From the NCBI GenBank assembly GCA_018398585.1, contig JAGTTD010000018.1, positions 5,277,501 through 5,341,500 on the forward strand: a stretch of DNA of 64,000 nt, read 5' to 3'. Positions 23,848 to 35,229 of this stretch are shown here, in pieces (positions within the stretch are counted from its first letter, which is position 1; every line of letters begins with the position of its first letter). This DNA comes from Simmondsia chinensis (lineage: Eukaryota; Streptophyta; Magnoliopsida; Caryophyllales; Simmondsiaceae). The translations under genes and the position numbers were made by a program. The notes beneath the pieces were generated by a model, which was not told the origin of the DNA, ran no database searches, and worked only from the letters and a program-made list of their open reading frames with translations.

Positions 23848-24423
23848 ATGGAGACACAAAATCTTAGACACCGGACGAAACATGATGAATCACCAACCAC
23901 CACCGATGATGCCACAAACGCCACCAACAAAGAAGAACGTAGGTAGGCGGCCCTGGCGAAACGCGGCCTTAAATCACTAGCTATCGCAGTGGGCCTTCCC
24001 ATCATCCTCACTCTCACCAACATCTTCTTTTTTGGTATCAGTGAACACTACAGGTAGATGGCATCCAAGACAAAAGGGCTTCCCCCACTTTGGACGGTGC
24101 ACATGACCTGTTTGGGCTCAGCCTTTGTAGTGGGTCTGTGCGGGTGGCTTGTATGGGCTAACGACGGGTTTCATAGGCGGCTGAATTTGCTGCCCCTAAA
24201 CCTAGGCTAGTTTGGGGTCAGCCTGCTTTGGGACCTGCTGGTGTTCAAGATAGGGTTGAATTGGGCAGGGCTGGTGGGGCCAGCGGCGCTGTGTTCTGTG
24301 TTGTACAAGTGTGCCAGGAGTTTCAGGGGAGTGAATGGGGTGGCTGGGGATTTGTTGTTGTTGTCGTTAGGGTGGGCTGGGCTTCTTGCTTTTGTAAATG
24401 TTAGGCTCATTTTGGGCCCATAA
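23848..24423 (+). pseudogene. TSPO: TSPO (tryptophan-rich sensory/translocator protein) pseudogene
   Basis: A single uninterrupted frame of 191 codons from ATG 23848 to TAA 24421 matches plant TSPO along its length (the Arabidopsis protein is about 196 residues). Recognisable blocks are AKRGLKSLAIAVGLPIILTL (first membrane segment), LPPLWTVHMTCLGSA, GWLVWANDGFHRR, LLWDLLVFKIG and the final LGWAGLLAFVNVRLI segment. Three in-frame TAG codons break it: 23944-23946, 24055-24057 and 24208-24210. There is no frameshift. The third sits where plants have Gln (CAG to TAG); the second lies just before the PPLW block. The conserved Trp before PPLW is also replaced. Plant TSPO is an ER/Golgi membrane protein that binds porphyrins and is induced by stress. 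The gene is intronless in Arabidopsis too, so lack of introns does not prove retroposition. Confidence 0.88.
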
Positions 24424-24739
24424 AAGGTTTTGTGCTGTTTGTTTTGTAATTTATGGGTTCTCTAAGAAAAGAAAAAAGAGGGGGGGGGGGGGGGGCATTG
24501 GTCTCAGAAACAAAGGGTTCCTGTTTTTTTTTTTTTTCTTTTGCTTTTCTTTTTCTTCATGTTAAGCTTATAAGGTATGTAAGTTTAGTATTCGCAGTTT
24601 TTGCTCATGGTTGCAGATTTTGTTGTAGTCTTTTTTTATTTAATAACTAGAATCTCTGCTTTTGATCCCTTCAAAATAGGAATTCAAAATATGCAAGTGC
24701 AACAATATTTCAAAAGTCTATAGGATACAAAATACTGAA
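24424..24739. other. Region after TSPO: possible 3' UTR and homopolymers
   Basis: The first 50 bases could be the TSPO 3' UTR. A G run of about 17 near 24480 and a T run near 24530 follow. I see no gene in the rest. Confidence 0.4.
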
Positions 24740-24925
24740 AGTAGGAAAATATATGTAAATGCATAAACACTAAGTTTACGAAATACCTCAATTGCGGAAC
24801 ATGATCGAGATTTGCTTTACTGCCTTGATAGAACTCCTTAAGAACTTGAAGTATCGACTTAGAGGGCTACCAAAGCCATCTAGGTTTTCCACATCACAAA
24901 ACCGAGAATCAAGGATGGTAATTCT

Positions 24926-24957
<32 letters not shown>

Positions 24958-25183
24958 GTGAGTATTGGAGAGCCTGATTCTCAATTAGATGAGTAAGAGA
25001 ATTAATTATCATGGAAAGAGGAGATACTCCATTTATAGGCACTAAACTTTAACCCTTCTCTAAATCATCACTCCCTCATTCTAAGGGAGAAAAACCTCCA
25101 CTAATTTAGTGGAACAAATATTCAGCATATCACAACAATTGAGATATGCTCAACTTTAGTGGCTGACCAAGTCATATCCAACG
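24740..25183 (-). repeat. Left (3') LTR of the 7-kb element
   Basis: Matches 31469-31892 along most of its length, roughly 85-90% by eye. It carries a GA microsatellite (about 24928-24957) absent from the other LTR, which explains part of the length difference. Confidence 0.85.
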
Positions 25184-25196
25184 TCTCCCGCTCAGT
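25184..25196 (-). other. Possible polypurine tract
   Basis: On the minus strand GAGCGGGAGA directly precedes the left LTR. It is short and interrupted by C but correctly placed. Confidence 0.5.
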
Positions 25197-26228
25197 CACC
25201 AAGGCTACTCTCTCACTTCATATAGGTAATGGGATGTGCAACCAAAATGATCCAAAGAATAAACGAGCGTATTATATTAAGCCATCATCTAACAAACATT
25301 ATACCTTAAAAACACATAAGTAAGTTCATAATACCCAAAACCATTTAACATCACTAAGAATCCAGCATCATTGATCTCTCAAATTAATGTGCTAAATTAA
25401 CACAACTTTGATCATGTCACAACTAATGTGACATAATCGTCCAGGCAGTTCAGGTAAGGCTAAACAGCTTTTCCTTGGACACACCTGTCAATCCATCTTA
25501 GCCTAGCCGCCTTCCTAGACATGTTCCGCTGGATCATATCTATCATGGCCCTTGGATTACATGCTAAAGTAGCAACACCAGTTTCTAACTTTATGACATG
25601 GTTTCAAGTCCAAAAGGGTACCAATGTGGACTATTAAGTCCAAGAGCTCACACAATGAAGAAGATCCATTCAATCACTCTCATCTCTGGTCGTCTCATAG
25701 CACATTTAGTATAATATGTATGTTATGGCATAGCTCTTACTTAACTGGGCATATCACTCTATCATTTATGCCACACGAATTCCCTCACAAGCAATACACA
25801 CTATGCCACTAAAATTGGGCTATCTAAAAGGCATGACATGCGACGAGTTAATGAAATCCATGTTCAACTCTTTGGAATCTCATCTTAGACTAACCGAGGC
25901 GACATTATTTCACATGCTCTCATACAACTCATGTACAAGGCATTGATGCGATCCATGTTTACTCAAAACATGATCTCATTTGGTCTCATCTCCCACACAC
26001 TCAGCGTTGAGGTGATCATTTGTGTGAGTGGATTGATCATAGCCTGGTGACATCTTTATATTTATATGCCTTAGGTCACTTATGCAAACAAGAATGAATC
26101 ACATAGAAAATATTCACTAGATTGCAAGAGAAATAAGTTCGGATCATTTGCATATTTGCATTGCAGCCATGTTGTCAACTTGCACCACAATAGGTGCTTG
26201 GAAATAGTTGTTACATTTAACCATAGCT

Positions 26229-26310
26229 AAAATTTCTCAACCACGCAAGTTTTCAGAATGCTTCACAATAAAATTTCTCAACCACGCAAGTTTTCAGAAT
26301 GCTTCACAAT
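26229..26310. repeat. Perfect 41-bp tandem duplication
   Basis: Two identical adjacent units of 41 bp starting AAAATTTCTCAACCACGCAA. The lack of any difference implies a recent local duplication inside an old element. Confidence 0.95.
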
Positions 26311-29300
26311 CTTTATACTTAGATTCTGACAATGAGAGGTTAATACCATATTGTCACATTCAAGACCAAGAAACAACTCTGTTTCTAAGAACGAACATAT
26401 CGTTAGGTGCATCTACGTTCATCTTGGTCATGGACCAATGCAATTAGTCTTACATCACCACCTAGGTAACTGTGGACCAAAACTATAGTACCATAAAGTT
26501 AATTGAAGATTTTCTTATATGTTTGTCAATTGGCTTGACTACTTGAGTATGGACATACCATCTCAATAGTTAAACAAATATTGAATGTGTACACAACATA
26601 GTGTACACTAAGCTCCCACAACATAAGAATAAGGATCTCACTCATTTGTTCCATTCTTGTCTGTTTTAAGGCAATGCTGAAATCTTTACTTGTGACACTC
26701 CACAATAGGAGTACCTATAGGGTTCTAAAATCATCTAAACTTTCTTAATAAAGGTCACTCAAGAAAAACTAAGAGACCTTTAGAATGACTTATTAGGAAC
26801 TCATCCATGAACACTAGTTTGCATTACTATTTTCCTTCATCCAGAAATAAAGGATAACCACCATTAAGTAGTGTCAGTCATTTTCATGTTGGTTTCTTCC
26901 AATATATGTCATTAACACACAAGCAGAGAAACAAGATTCTCTCTTTTCATTTTTTTTTTTTATTATCTTTTTTCGATATAATGAAAATAGTCCCCACCTA
27001 TTATAGACAAACCAAAAATAGTATGGAATTCCACTTCCAATGTAGGATGACTATTGAGGACTATAAATAGACCATTTAGGAGACATTTGTGACAAAACAA
27101 AAAGGGTTAACCTATAGAAGTCTTCTCATTCAAACTATCTATTACTAATAATCATCTTGACATCCATTTTGAAGAACACTAAGTCCAATTGAGCAACTAT
27201 GACAAGAAGTTAGGCTTATCAAGGCAATTCTCACCATGAAAGAAATGCATCGTTATAGTCTATACCCTCAATATAGTATAAACACCCACTTACTAAGTGG
27301 TCTCATATTTATTAATTGATCCATTTACTTTGCACTTAAAAACAAGACACACCTGTTTTTAAGATATAAACAAGACCAACTTGCTTCTAATATATTTACA
27401 CCCATGTAGGAAAACAATCAACTCCCACATGTTGTATATGATCATATCATATTCATTACCATTCACAAAGACGTAGGTCAAATCAATGCTTCTACATATG
27501 AAGCAGTTTCCTATTTCAACAATGAGTGTGGAAAACACTTACTTTTGATATGGAAATAGCACCACAAAATGAGATCACAATCAATGTTGCGCAGTTTAGG
27601 TTTATCCCAACATATAGCTGTAATCTAATTATAACTCATCTCACTCCCATTATCCTTGGCGAACTCTTGAGTTTGAGAAAACTTAAACTTCCCCACCTTC
27701 GCCAAGCAATGGTGAAATCTTCATAAAAGAACTCACACAACTCAAAAATTCCTTTTAATTTAGCTTCACACACTAGAGAACACATCCTGCAGGAAGTCAA
27801 CACATATGACTCTACTCATGTTATGCCTTTATAAGGGTGCTTGTCAACAAAATCACACACCTCATAGACCAAGCTTCCCAAATAGTGCAATCAGTTATGA
27901 ACACAACCACAACATCAATATGGTCAAACATGGCCTATGGCGAGTTTGACACTATTCCTTAACTTATAAGGTGCGAAGCTCACTATTCACAGACATACTG
28001 TGAACACGGTTAAGCAAATAATCAGTAGACGAAAGAGAATCTCCCAAACAATCTTTGGGTAGAGTTGCTCTTGCCATCGTTGACCAAACCATATCAAGCT
28101 AGGTTTAAGTCCTTTGGTCCACAACATCATTTTGTCATGACATTCTAGAATTCATCTATTGACTAGGAACACCCTTATTCTACAAATGCCTTGAACAAAT
28201 CAAACAAATATCAACTACCTTTGTAGTTACGAAGAGTTTTACACAAGTCTCATATTTGACTTTCAACGTCCTATATGAAGTACTTGAACAAATCAATACT
28301 TCATAATGACAAAGTAAAAGGTAAATATAACAATAATGTAAATGGTAGTCTATGAATGTAACAAAGTCAAGCACACTATTTCCCCACCTTCATATTCATA
28401 AGTGTACAAGTATTTGAACAGATCAAACTCCAATTAGTCGGTTCTTATCAAAGCTTTACTAAAACGCCTTTGGTAATTGCCTTTTCTACTAAACACAGCT
28501 CACAAAGAGAAGTGTACCTTAGAGAGAGACTCCAGTAAGCTTTTTTGAACTAATTGGTTTATTATTTTGGACGAATATAATTAAAACAAGCATGCCACTT
28601 AACATATCACTTAACAAATATAAAAGTAACAAATACTTTTCAGGAGTTACAATAATCTAGGTCAAACTTAGAGAAAAACCTCACATAGAGGACTATGTCC
28701 AAACATAAAAGAGCTACTAAAACTAAATGAAAACACAAGCATAATTCTAATGTTGGTAGAGAAAGGTACCATTTTTCAGCTCAAGACATACAAGAGCATG
28801 GTTAACCATTCTATGAAAATATGCCATTTACTAGGACAACATACTAAGATCGATGATTTTTGAGAACATTAGCTAGACTTGGGCACAAAACCCTTATGCT
28901 TAAGTCTCACAAGAGCAATTAGTAGTGACTCAATTGGTTTCACGATACTTTAATTCCAACTTAAGATAACAAATATTTTAATTTACTCATCATTGATCAT
29001 TACTGGCTCCATTTGGCTACATCTAGGGTCATTTGGTAAAAAAAAAAAAACACTATAAGAACCTATCATTTGGCTAATTCTCATTTCTAGAATCTTACAA
29101 GTCAAAAATAGTGGCATACATCTCCAGAAGGTGATCGCCTAAAAGACCATTTGAATCTTTTAATCTCCTTTTTTTTAAAGAAAGAAAAAAAAAATGAACA
29201 TAAGTGATCCTTAATTTAGTTTCACATAGTTCTAGCATTGCTATAGTTCTCAAATGCCACTAAGGCCATCGCACATATAATACAACACAATATAACGAGC

Positions 29301-29640
29301 ATTGCAATCTTTTCCAACCAATAATTACGGTTACCGTATTCCATTTGTTCGGACTCACCGAGTTTTGTAACAGACATAGTTATGGGATAGAGTTTCTAAA
29401 ACTCTTCCGAAGAACAAATAAGTAATCTTCTTGTGCCACACGTCATAATAATGAACATAGGCAACATTAAACTGAGCACATACTTTCAATTTTTAACTAA
29501 CTAGATTATTACATTACATCTTAGGCCATTAGATCAAAAATTTCGCTAAGCTCATAATCATCTCAAACAACATAATTTGTAATGTGAAATCTAATCAATC
29601 ATTCAACTCAATAACGAACACCCATTCCAATAACTCAAGA

Positions 29641-30350
29641 AGGACCACAAAAGTCCACAATATTTACTAAATTCACATAAGGAACTAATCCTGCTTAGTA
29701 ACTAAACAATACTTTATGATTTTAACAGCTAATGCTATGATCACAAAAATCAATAGTAATTTATTTTGACTTTAACAACTAATGTTATGGCTACAAAAGT
29801 CAATAGTAATTACTTTTTTACTTTAACAACTGATGTTATAACCACAAAAGTCAATGACCATTTATTTCAGTTCAAGAAAAGGAATAAATCAATATCTTGA
29901 GATTACATAACCAATTGATTAAATTCAAAGAAAAGAACAAATCTATTTCTTTAGCAAATAAATCAATTTTATTAATTAAATCATCAATTTATAAATTTGA
30001 AATTCATGCTTGACCACAAAAGTCAAAGATAAGTTAATTCAATTAGATAACAAGAACAAATTTGTTTCTCTATGGAACAAATCCATTTCGCTATTTAGAT
30101 AATCAATTGGTTAATCTAACAAATTATGTATGACCACTAAAGTCACTTACAATTGCTTCAGTTTGATAAGGAACATATCCCTTTTTTTTTTTTAAACTGA
30201 GACATCAATTGATCAAGTTAAAAATACATATAAGACTACAAAAGTCAATATCAATTAATACAATTCAGTCCGGAACAGATCCATTTTACTTTAATGAAAC
30301 ATATTCAATAATAAATTTAGTAGCTCGTGTACAACCACATAAGTCAATAT
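29641..30350. repeat. Scattered repeat of the ACCACAAAAGTCAA motif
   Basis: Eight versions of ACCACAAAAGTC(AA) occur at about 29643, 29739, 29790, 29841, 30011, 30131, 30233 and 30331, all in one orientation. The first few are spaced about 52 bp and share an AACTAATGTTATG block; later ones are about 100-120 bp apart. On the minus strand each contains TTGACTTTTGTGGT, with a TTGAC core like a W-box. Probably a decayed tandem array. Confidence 0.6.
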
Positions 30351-30819
30351 ATTACACAAATAAGATGAGCATAATACATATTAGGTAATAAAAAAGAAAT
30401 TTACTTAAAATATATAATAAGACAAACTTATTAGTACTTTATGACCATCATATAATAATTTAGCTTCCCCTTCTTAAAAACGAAGCTCATAAATTGTGCC
30501 CAAAGTTAAATTGGATCATAATTTTATTTTTTTCAGTTAATGATTTTTGCCACTGGGCCCAACGAAAAAAGGGGGCCAAGTGGCCACTTAGCTTTTTTTT
30601 TATTGTTTTTAAAAAATAAAAAAATAATAAATAAAATTGGACAGCAGGTCCAACATAGAGAAATGGGCCGCACAACCTATGAAATGGACATACTGCTTCC
30701 TCAATTTCTAATTATTACTAGAATAATGAAAACCCAAATGTTTTTTTTTTTTTTCACCTCAATCTCCACCATTCGAAAAATAAGGAAAGGGGTAACCGTT
30801 TTACCCATCATGCGAATTC

Positions 30820-31260
30820 AATGCCGCCAAACTTGCTGCCACAAATGCTGTTAACCGTGATCGTCTCAGTCGCTGGAAAATAAGACAACGGTCGTTCTGC
30901 CAGAAGCCATCGGCCTAGATGCCTACCCAAGGTGTCCATGGTTGATCCGAGCCGGCGTCGCTGACTCCTACCCCATGTTTCAGCCGCTTGATTTGAATCA
31001 TCCCAGTGCTGAATTTTCGTGAACGCTCCTCCAATTCAAACCGTTCTTATGCCGATTACGCCACCTCCTTACTATCATCAACATGGACAGAGCGTTGTCC
31101 CGTGGGGAGAAGCATTCTTGCCCATCCTCGACGTGTTCGCAACCAGTGGTGAACAACAGGCCGGATTAGCTACCATTCCACTGTGACCGACTATGGGACG
31201 ACTTTGCACCAAGTGCTCAGGTGGCCCAATTTTAGAATCCAATACTGAATTCAGGCCTTT
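30820..31260. other. GC-richer island in the 7-kb element, unrecognised
   Basis: About 440 bases with clearly higher GC than the surrounding element. Several short open stretches exist on both strands, such as 31078-31278 minus, but I recognise no domain. It lies near the 5' end of the element, where gag or a captured gene fragment could be. Confidence 0.4.
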
Positions 31261-31453
31261 AGGATTAATGAAACACATTCATATTCCATTTAGAACTTTG
31301 AGTAATGCATAACATGTTTAAACTCAATCAAATACACATAGCATATTTGAGAAAAAACTAAATTTACTCATGTAACATCTTCATGGCAATCTAACAATTT
31401 TTATTTTACTAATTAACACAAAATTAGTACTTAATTGGTGAAGACAAGTATAA

Positions 31454-31467
31454 TGGCTCTGATACCA
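31454..31467 (-). other. Primer binding site, initiator-Met tRNA
   Basis: On the minus strand TGGTATCAGAGCCA lies one base inside the right LTR, a 14-base match to the usual plant PBS. Confidence 0.93.
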
Positions 31468-31468
31468 T

Positions 31469-31892
31469 TGTAGAAAAACATATGCAAATGCACAAACACT
31501 AAATTTACGAAATACCTCAATTGCGAAACAGGATTGAGACTTGTCTTACTGCCTTGCTAGATCACCTTAGGAACTTGAAGTATAGACTTAGAGGGCTACT
31601 AGAGTTTTCTAGGTTTTCCACATCACAAAACCAAGAGCCGGAGATGGTGACTCTAGAGAAAAAGAGGTGAGTATTGGAGAGCCTGATTCTCAATTAGATG
31701 AATAAGTGAATTAATTATCATGGGAAGAGGAAAGACTCCATTTATAGACACTAAACCTTAATCATCATCTAAACCATTACTCCCTCATTTTAAGAGAGAA
31801 AAACCTCCACTACTTTAGTGGAACAAATATTAAATATATCTTAACAATTGAGATATGCTCAACTTTAGTGGCTGACCAAGTCATATCCAACA
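31469..31892 (-). repeat. Right (5') LTR of the 7-kb element
   Basis: 424 bp, starts TGTAG and ends CCAACA on the plus strand, paired with 24740-25183. Confidence 0.88.
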
Positions 31893-32149
31893 TGAGGATT
31901 AACTTTGAACATTTAAAATATTCATGTGTGTATTCGTCTTGTATTTCTACCATATGTAGACTACAAACTATGAGATCAAGTCGGCTTTTTAGTGTGTTAA
32001 AAAAAAATCCTATGCGATCAAGCCCAAGAATTAAGGGACATTGGAAAAATAGTTTTGCTTGTCATTTGCTTACAATCTTGCATGTTGAAGCGGCACAAAA
32101 TTTTCTTGAGGTAGTTCCTTTGAGAAAGCCAAATCTTCCTATCTTTTCT
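31893..32149. other. Unassigned stretch
   Basis: No recognisable feature. It lies between the LTR and a copia fragment and may be copia-derived sequence too decayed to read. Confidence 0.3.
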
Positions 32150-32425
32150 GTCTCAGTGAATATGCATCTCTAAAATCTTGTTTACTGGTCTTAAGTCCTT
32201 CATATCAAACTCCCTAGCCAATTGTGCCTTCGATTCTTGGACTCGATCTTTGCTGGGGCTTATTACCAACATATCATTCACATACAACAATAAAAAAAAC
32301 GAAGTCATTATCATCAAACCTTCTATAATACGTACAGTGGTTTGCACTCAGTCTGTTGTATCCGAGGCTAATTATGAAGGAATCAAATCTCTTGTACCAA
32401 CATCTTGGTGTCTGCTTTAAACGAA
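32150..32425 (-). pseudogene. copia RT fragment joined to gypsy integrase
   Basis: On the minus strand the frames read copia-type RT: LKQTPRCWYKRFDSF, a frameshift, then LYVNDMLVISPSKDR and FDMKDLRPVNKIL. The catalytic YVDD block reads YVND, so one metal-binding Asp is lost. The piece covers only the second half of RT. It joins gypsy integrase sequence within a few bases of 32420, in a different frame. Confidence 0.82.
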
Positions 32426-33000
32426 TGCCATCCCTTAATAGTCTCAGCAACAAGACACCAGAGAAGATTATCCAAGGATCTATTAGCATCTTCTGCCTAA
32501 CCATCTGTTTGCGGGTGATGAACAGTGCTGAAGGCAAGAGAGGTATTGCCCATCTTCAATAAAGCCTTCCCAAAATGATTCACAAAGCGGAAGTCCATAT
32601 CTGAGACAATGCTAGCGGGTTATCCATGCAGCCTATAAACCTCCCCGAAAATACAATTGTGCCACACAAACTGAATTGGCGGCCTTCTTGCACCCTAGGA
32701 AATGCGCCCTCTTGGAGAATCGGTCCACAATAACGATGATCGAATCAAATCCCCTCTGTGTCTTCGGCAATCCTAGCACAAATTCCATACCAATGTCTAT
32801 CCACGGATGAGTCAAAATTGCTAGTGGTAGATATAGACCGGCATTAGTCATTGCCCCCTTAGAAACCTAGCAAATTCGGCACTTCTTAACAAATTTTCTA
32901 ACCTCGCTTCTCATCGTTGGCCAATAACATGTACCATTCACAAGCTTGAGCATCTTGTGTCACCCCATGTGCCCCGTGTTGTGCTTCTCCTAGATGATAT
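32426..33000 (-). pseudogene. Ty3/gypsy integrase relic
   Basis: Blocks on the minus strand in order: GHMG...HKML and CRIC (zinc-binding region, 32885-32975), AGLYLPLAILTHPW, GMEFVLGLPKTQRGFDSIIV and VDRFSKRAHFLGCKK (32680-32840), then MGNTSLAFSTVHHPQTDG with a stop (32500-32560) and a degraded AEDANRSLDNLL block. It is broken by stops and frameshifts. It does not belong to the Reina-like family at 12 kb; the wording of the blocks is of a different gypsy lineage. Confidence 0.82.
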
Positions 33001-33394
33001 TAAGACGCAAACATGAAGTTAGGATGCACAACTGATTCCCCTTAAAGAGAATTCCCTCGTGGATGGAATATTCTAGTACTATTCATGACTGCTTCTCTCT
33101 CCTAATGTCCCCACTGGCAAGATCACCGTAGTATTGTTCCGCCAATCTATCAAAACCGAGTACTGAAGCTCGACTATCCATCAAAATCATGATCCACTTG
33201 CTCAAGGCACTAGCAACCCTGTTAAATGCCTCAGACTTGTGCTTGGTCACAAAGTGAAAGATTTGAATGTAACTCGCCTACTTCATATGTCGGTCAAAAA
33301 GCTTGTCTTGGCTGTTAATGTACTTTAATGCAACATTTTCTGAGTGTAAGATGAACTCCTTATTGGCAAGATATGATTTCCAATGCCTCAAAGC

Positions 33395-34330
33395 TCTCAC
33401 CACCCCTTAGAACTTGATATCATAAGTTGAACAATTCAACTTTCTTCCTTCAGCCTTCGAGGCATAGATGTGTAATTCGAACATCTTCTGGAAATCTGGT
33501 AAAGCTAACACCAAAGTCATGGTCAATCTATGTTTCACCTCCTTAAACACATTAGATGCCTCCAAAGTCCAACTGAAGCTACTCCCCTTCATACATTCAT
33601 ATTTGGCACCATGACAGAGGTAAAACCCAGTACAAATCTCTGATAAAAAGATGCATGACCATGGAAGCTGCGTATGTTAATTATCGACTTTAGTCAGGGC
33701 CAATTCCCAATTACCTCTATCTTATCTTCATCTGCTACAATCCTATCTTTAGATGGACCAAGGAATGTGACCCTGTCTTTTACAAAGTCACACTTCTTCA
33801 AAAAGGCAAATGGATGTTATTTTCTTAGGGTTCTCATAACTGCCCTAAGATGTTCTAAATGTTCCTCTATGTTCGGACTGTAGCTCAAAATGCCATCGAA
33901 GTAGACCACCGCAAATTTTTCGATGAAGGGCCATAATACTTGGTTCATAAACCTCACAAACGTACAAGGCACATTAGAAAGCCCAAACCGCATCAGTAGC
34001 AACTCTTATAACCTTTCTCTGATTTAGAAGGAAGTCTCCCATTCGTTTAGGGAGATACAAATTTGATGATATCCGCTCTTCAATTTTAACTTCCTAAACA
34101 CCTTCTAATTATGTAGCTAATCTAACAAATCATCGAATCTTAGGATCTTGTTGATGGCTCTACTGTCAATGCACATTCGTCAATTTTCATCTGTCTTTGC
34201 CATCAAGAGAGTTAGAGCCATACAAGGACTCAAACTCTCCCAAATAAAACCCCTAGCGAGTAACTCCTCAACTTGGCGTCTAAGCTTCTAACGCTCTGCA
34301 GGATTCATTCGGTAATGTGGTCTATTCGGT
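33395..34330 (-). pseudogene. Ty3/gypsy RT and RNase H relic
   Basis: RT shows MRFGLSNVPCTFVRFMNQVL and then VVYFDGILSYS at about 33895-33990: the catalytic FDD reads FDG. Upstream pieces (34000-34330) keep traces of the RT fingers. RNase H appears as FSWTLEASNVFKEVK and FELHIYASKA (33407-33592), where the usual HIDAS reads HIYAS, so its first catalytic Asp is lost. Several stops interrupt it. Confidence 0.82.
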
Positions 34331-34542
34331 TAGGCAACCCCTGGTACCAAGCCCATCCGGTGCTAAATGTCCCGCAATGGTGGTAAAGTACTCGATAATT
34401 CTTCGGGGAAGGCATTAGCAAACTCCTTCAGCAAGTTGTCTAGTTCTTCCAGTACTTTTCCTTATTCCACCTAGCACTCCTTGCCAGTCAACACAAACAC
34501 GGCCTTGCTTTTGCCAACCACTTTGGTGAACATGGCCCCGAT

Positions 34543-35022
34543 CTAAAGATTTGGGTTTTCAACTATCACCAAACATGGTGCTTCGTCCGTCCTGGGCAAC
34601 AAGACTACCTTAGTGTCCTCTAACATGAAGTTGTAGGTGTTCCGCATTCCATCATGGGTGGCATCTCTATCGAATTGCCATGGTCTTCCAAGTAACAAAA
34701 GACACGCATCCACGATAACCACATCACACCACACCCCATCCCGATATTGCGCCCCAATCGAAAAGTTAACTAGACATCGTTTAGACACTATTATCCGGTT
34801 TCCTTTCTTAAGCCAAGAAAGCTTGTATGGATTTGGGTGCTCCTCTGTCTTCAATACCAACTTCTTGATTGCTTTCTCAAAAACAACATTCTCACAGCTT
34901 TCAGAATTGATAACTAGGCGGCATACCTTCTCGCCAATGACGAAGATCATATGGAAGATATTATTCCTAAGCCAACCATTTCCTTCTGCTTCTTTAGGTG
35001 CGAAGCAAACACACCTCACCAC
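34543..35022 (-). pseudogene. Ty3/gypsy aspartic protease relic
   Basis: A 159-codon open stretch matches the retropepsin region of a plant gypsy lineage: VINSESCENVV, PNPYKLSWLKKGN, KRCLVNFSIG and LLLGRPWQFDRDATHDG. The active site, normally DSGSC, reads NSESC, so the catalytic Asp and Gly are replaced and the enzyme would be inactive. The frame remains open despite this. Confidence 0.85.
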
Positions 35023-35159
35023 TAATAGGTGGCCTTGTCACTGACAACTTCTTTTTCATCACTTGGCGCCAACTCGTCTAGAGTCTCATCATCAACTAAC
35101 TTGCCATCTTTAGTATGAAGACCTCCATATACAACCTCTTACTAGGTCTATCGCTTTTC

Positions 35160-35210
35160 CGACACTTGACATCATGGTGACCCAACTTGCCGCATTGAAG
35201 CAACGAGTCC
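35160..35210 (-). pseudogene. Gag zinc-knuckle remnant
   Basis: The minus strand carries a CCHC knuckle of the pattern C-F-x-C-G-K-x-G-H-x4-C, with one base missing between the first two Cys. It lies upstream of the protease, as expected. Confidence 0.6.
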
Positions 35211-35229
35211 TTGGCAGATTGGATCAATA

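Larger units (their letters stand above)
25197..31453. other. Interior of the 7-kb LTR element
   Basis: AT-rich (with an exception near 30.8-31.3 kb), with no open stretch above about 105 codons and no domain I recognise on either strand. It contains the local repeats described separately. Confidence 0.6.
24740..31892 (-). mobile_element. 7.15-kb LTR retrotransposon without recognisable protein (LARD-like)
   Basis: Diverged LTRs at 24740-25183 and 31469-31892 lie in direct orientation. An initiator-Met PBS adjoins the right LTR on the minus strand and a purine tract adjoins the left one, so transcription ran right to left. The 6.3-kb interior has many stops in all frames. I could not identify gag, protease, RT or integrase blocks. 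It is either a large retrotransposon derivative or a very decayed copia-type element. The LTR ends have mutated at the left copy (outer TG to AG, inner CA to CG). A clear 5-bp target duplication is not visible. Confidence 0.8.

Noticed and set aside
23848..24423. TSPO as an active gene with introns spanning the stops
   Set aside because: The reading frame aligns with plant TSPO through all three stops without gaps, so splicing around them would remove conserved sequence.
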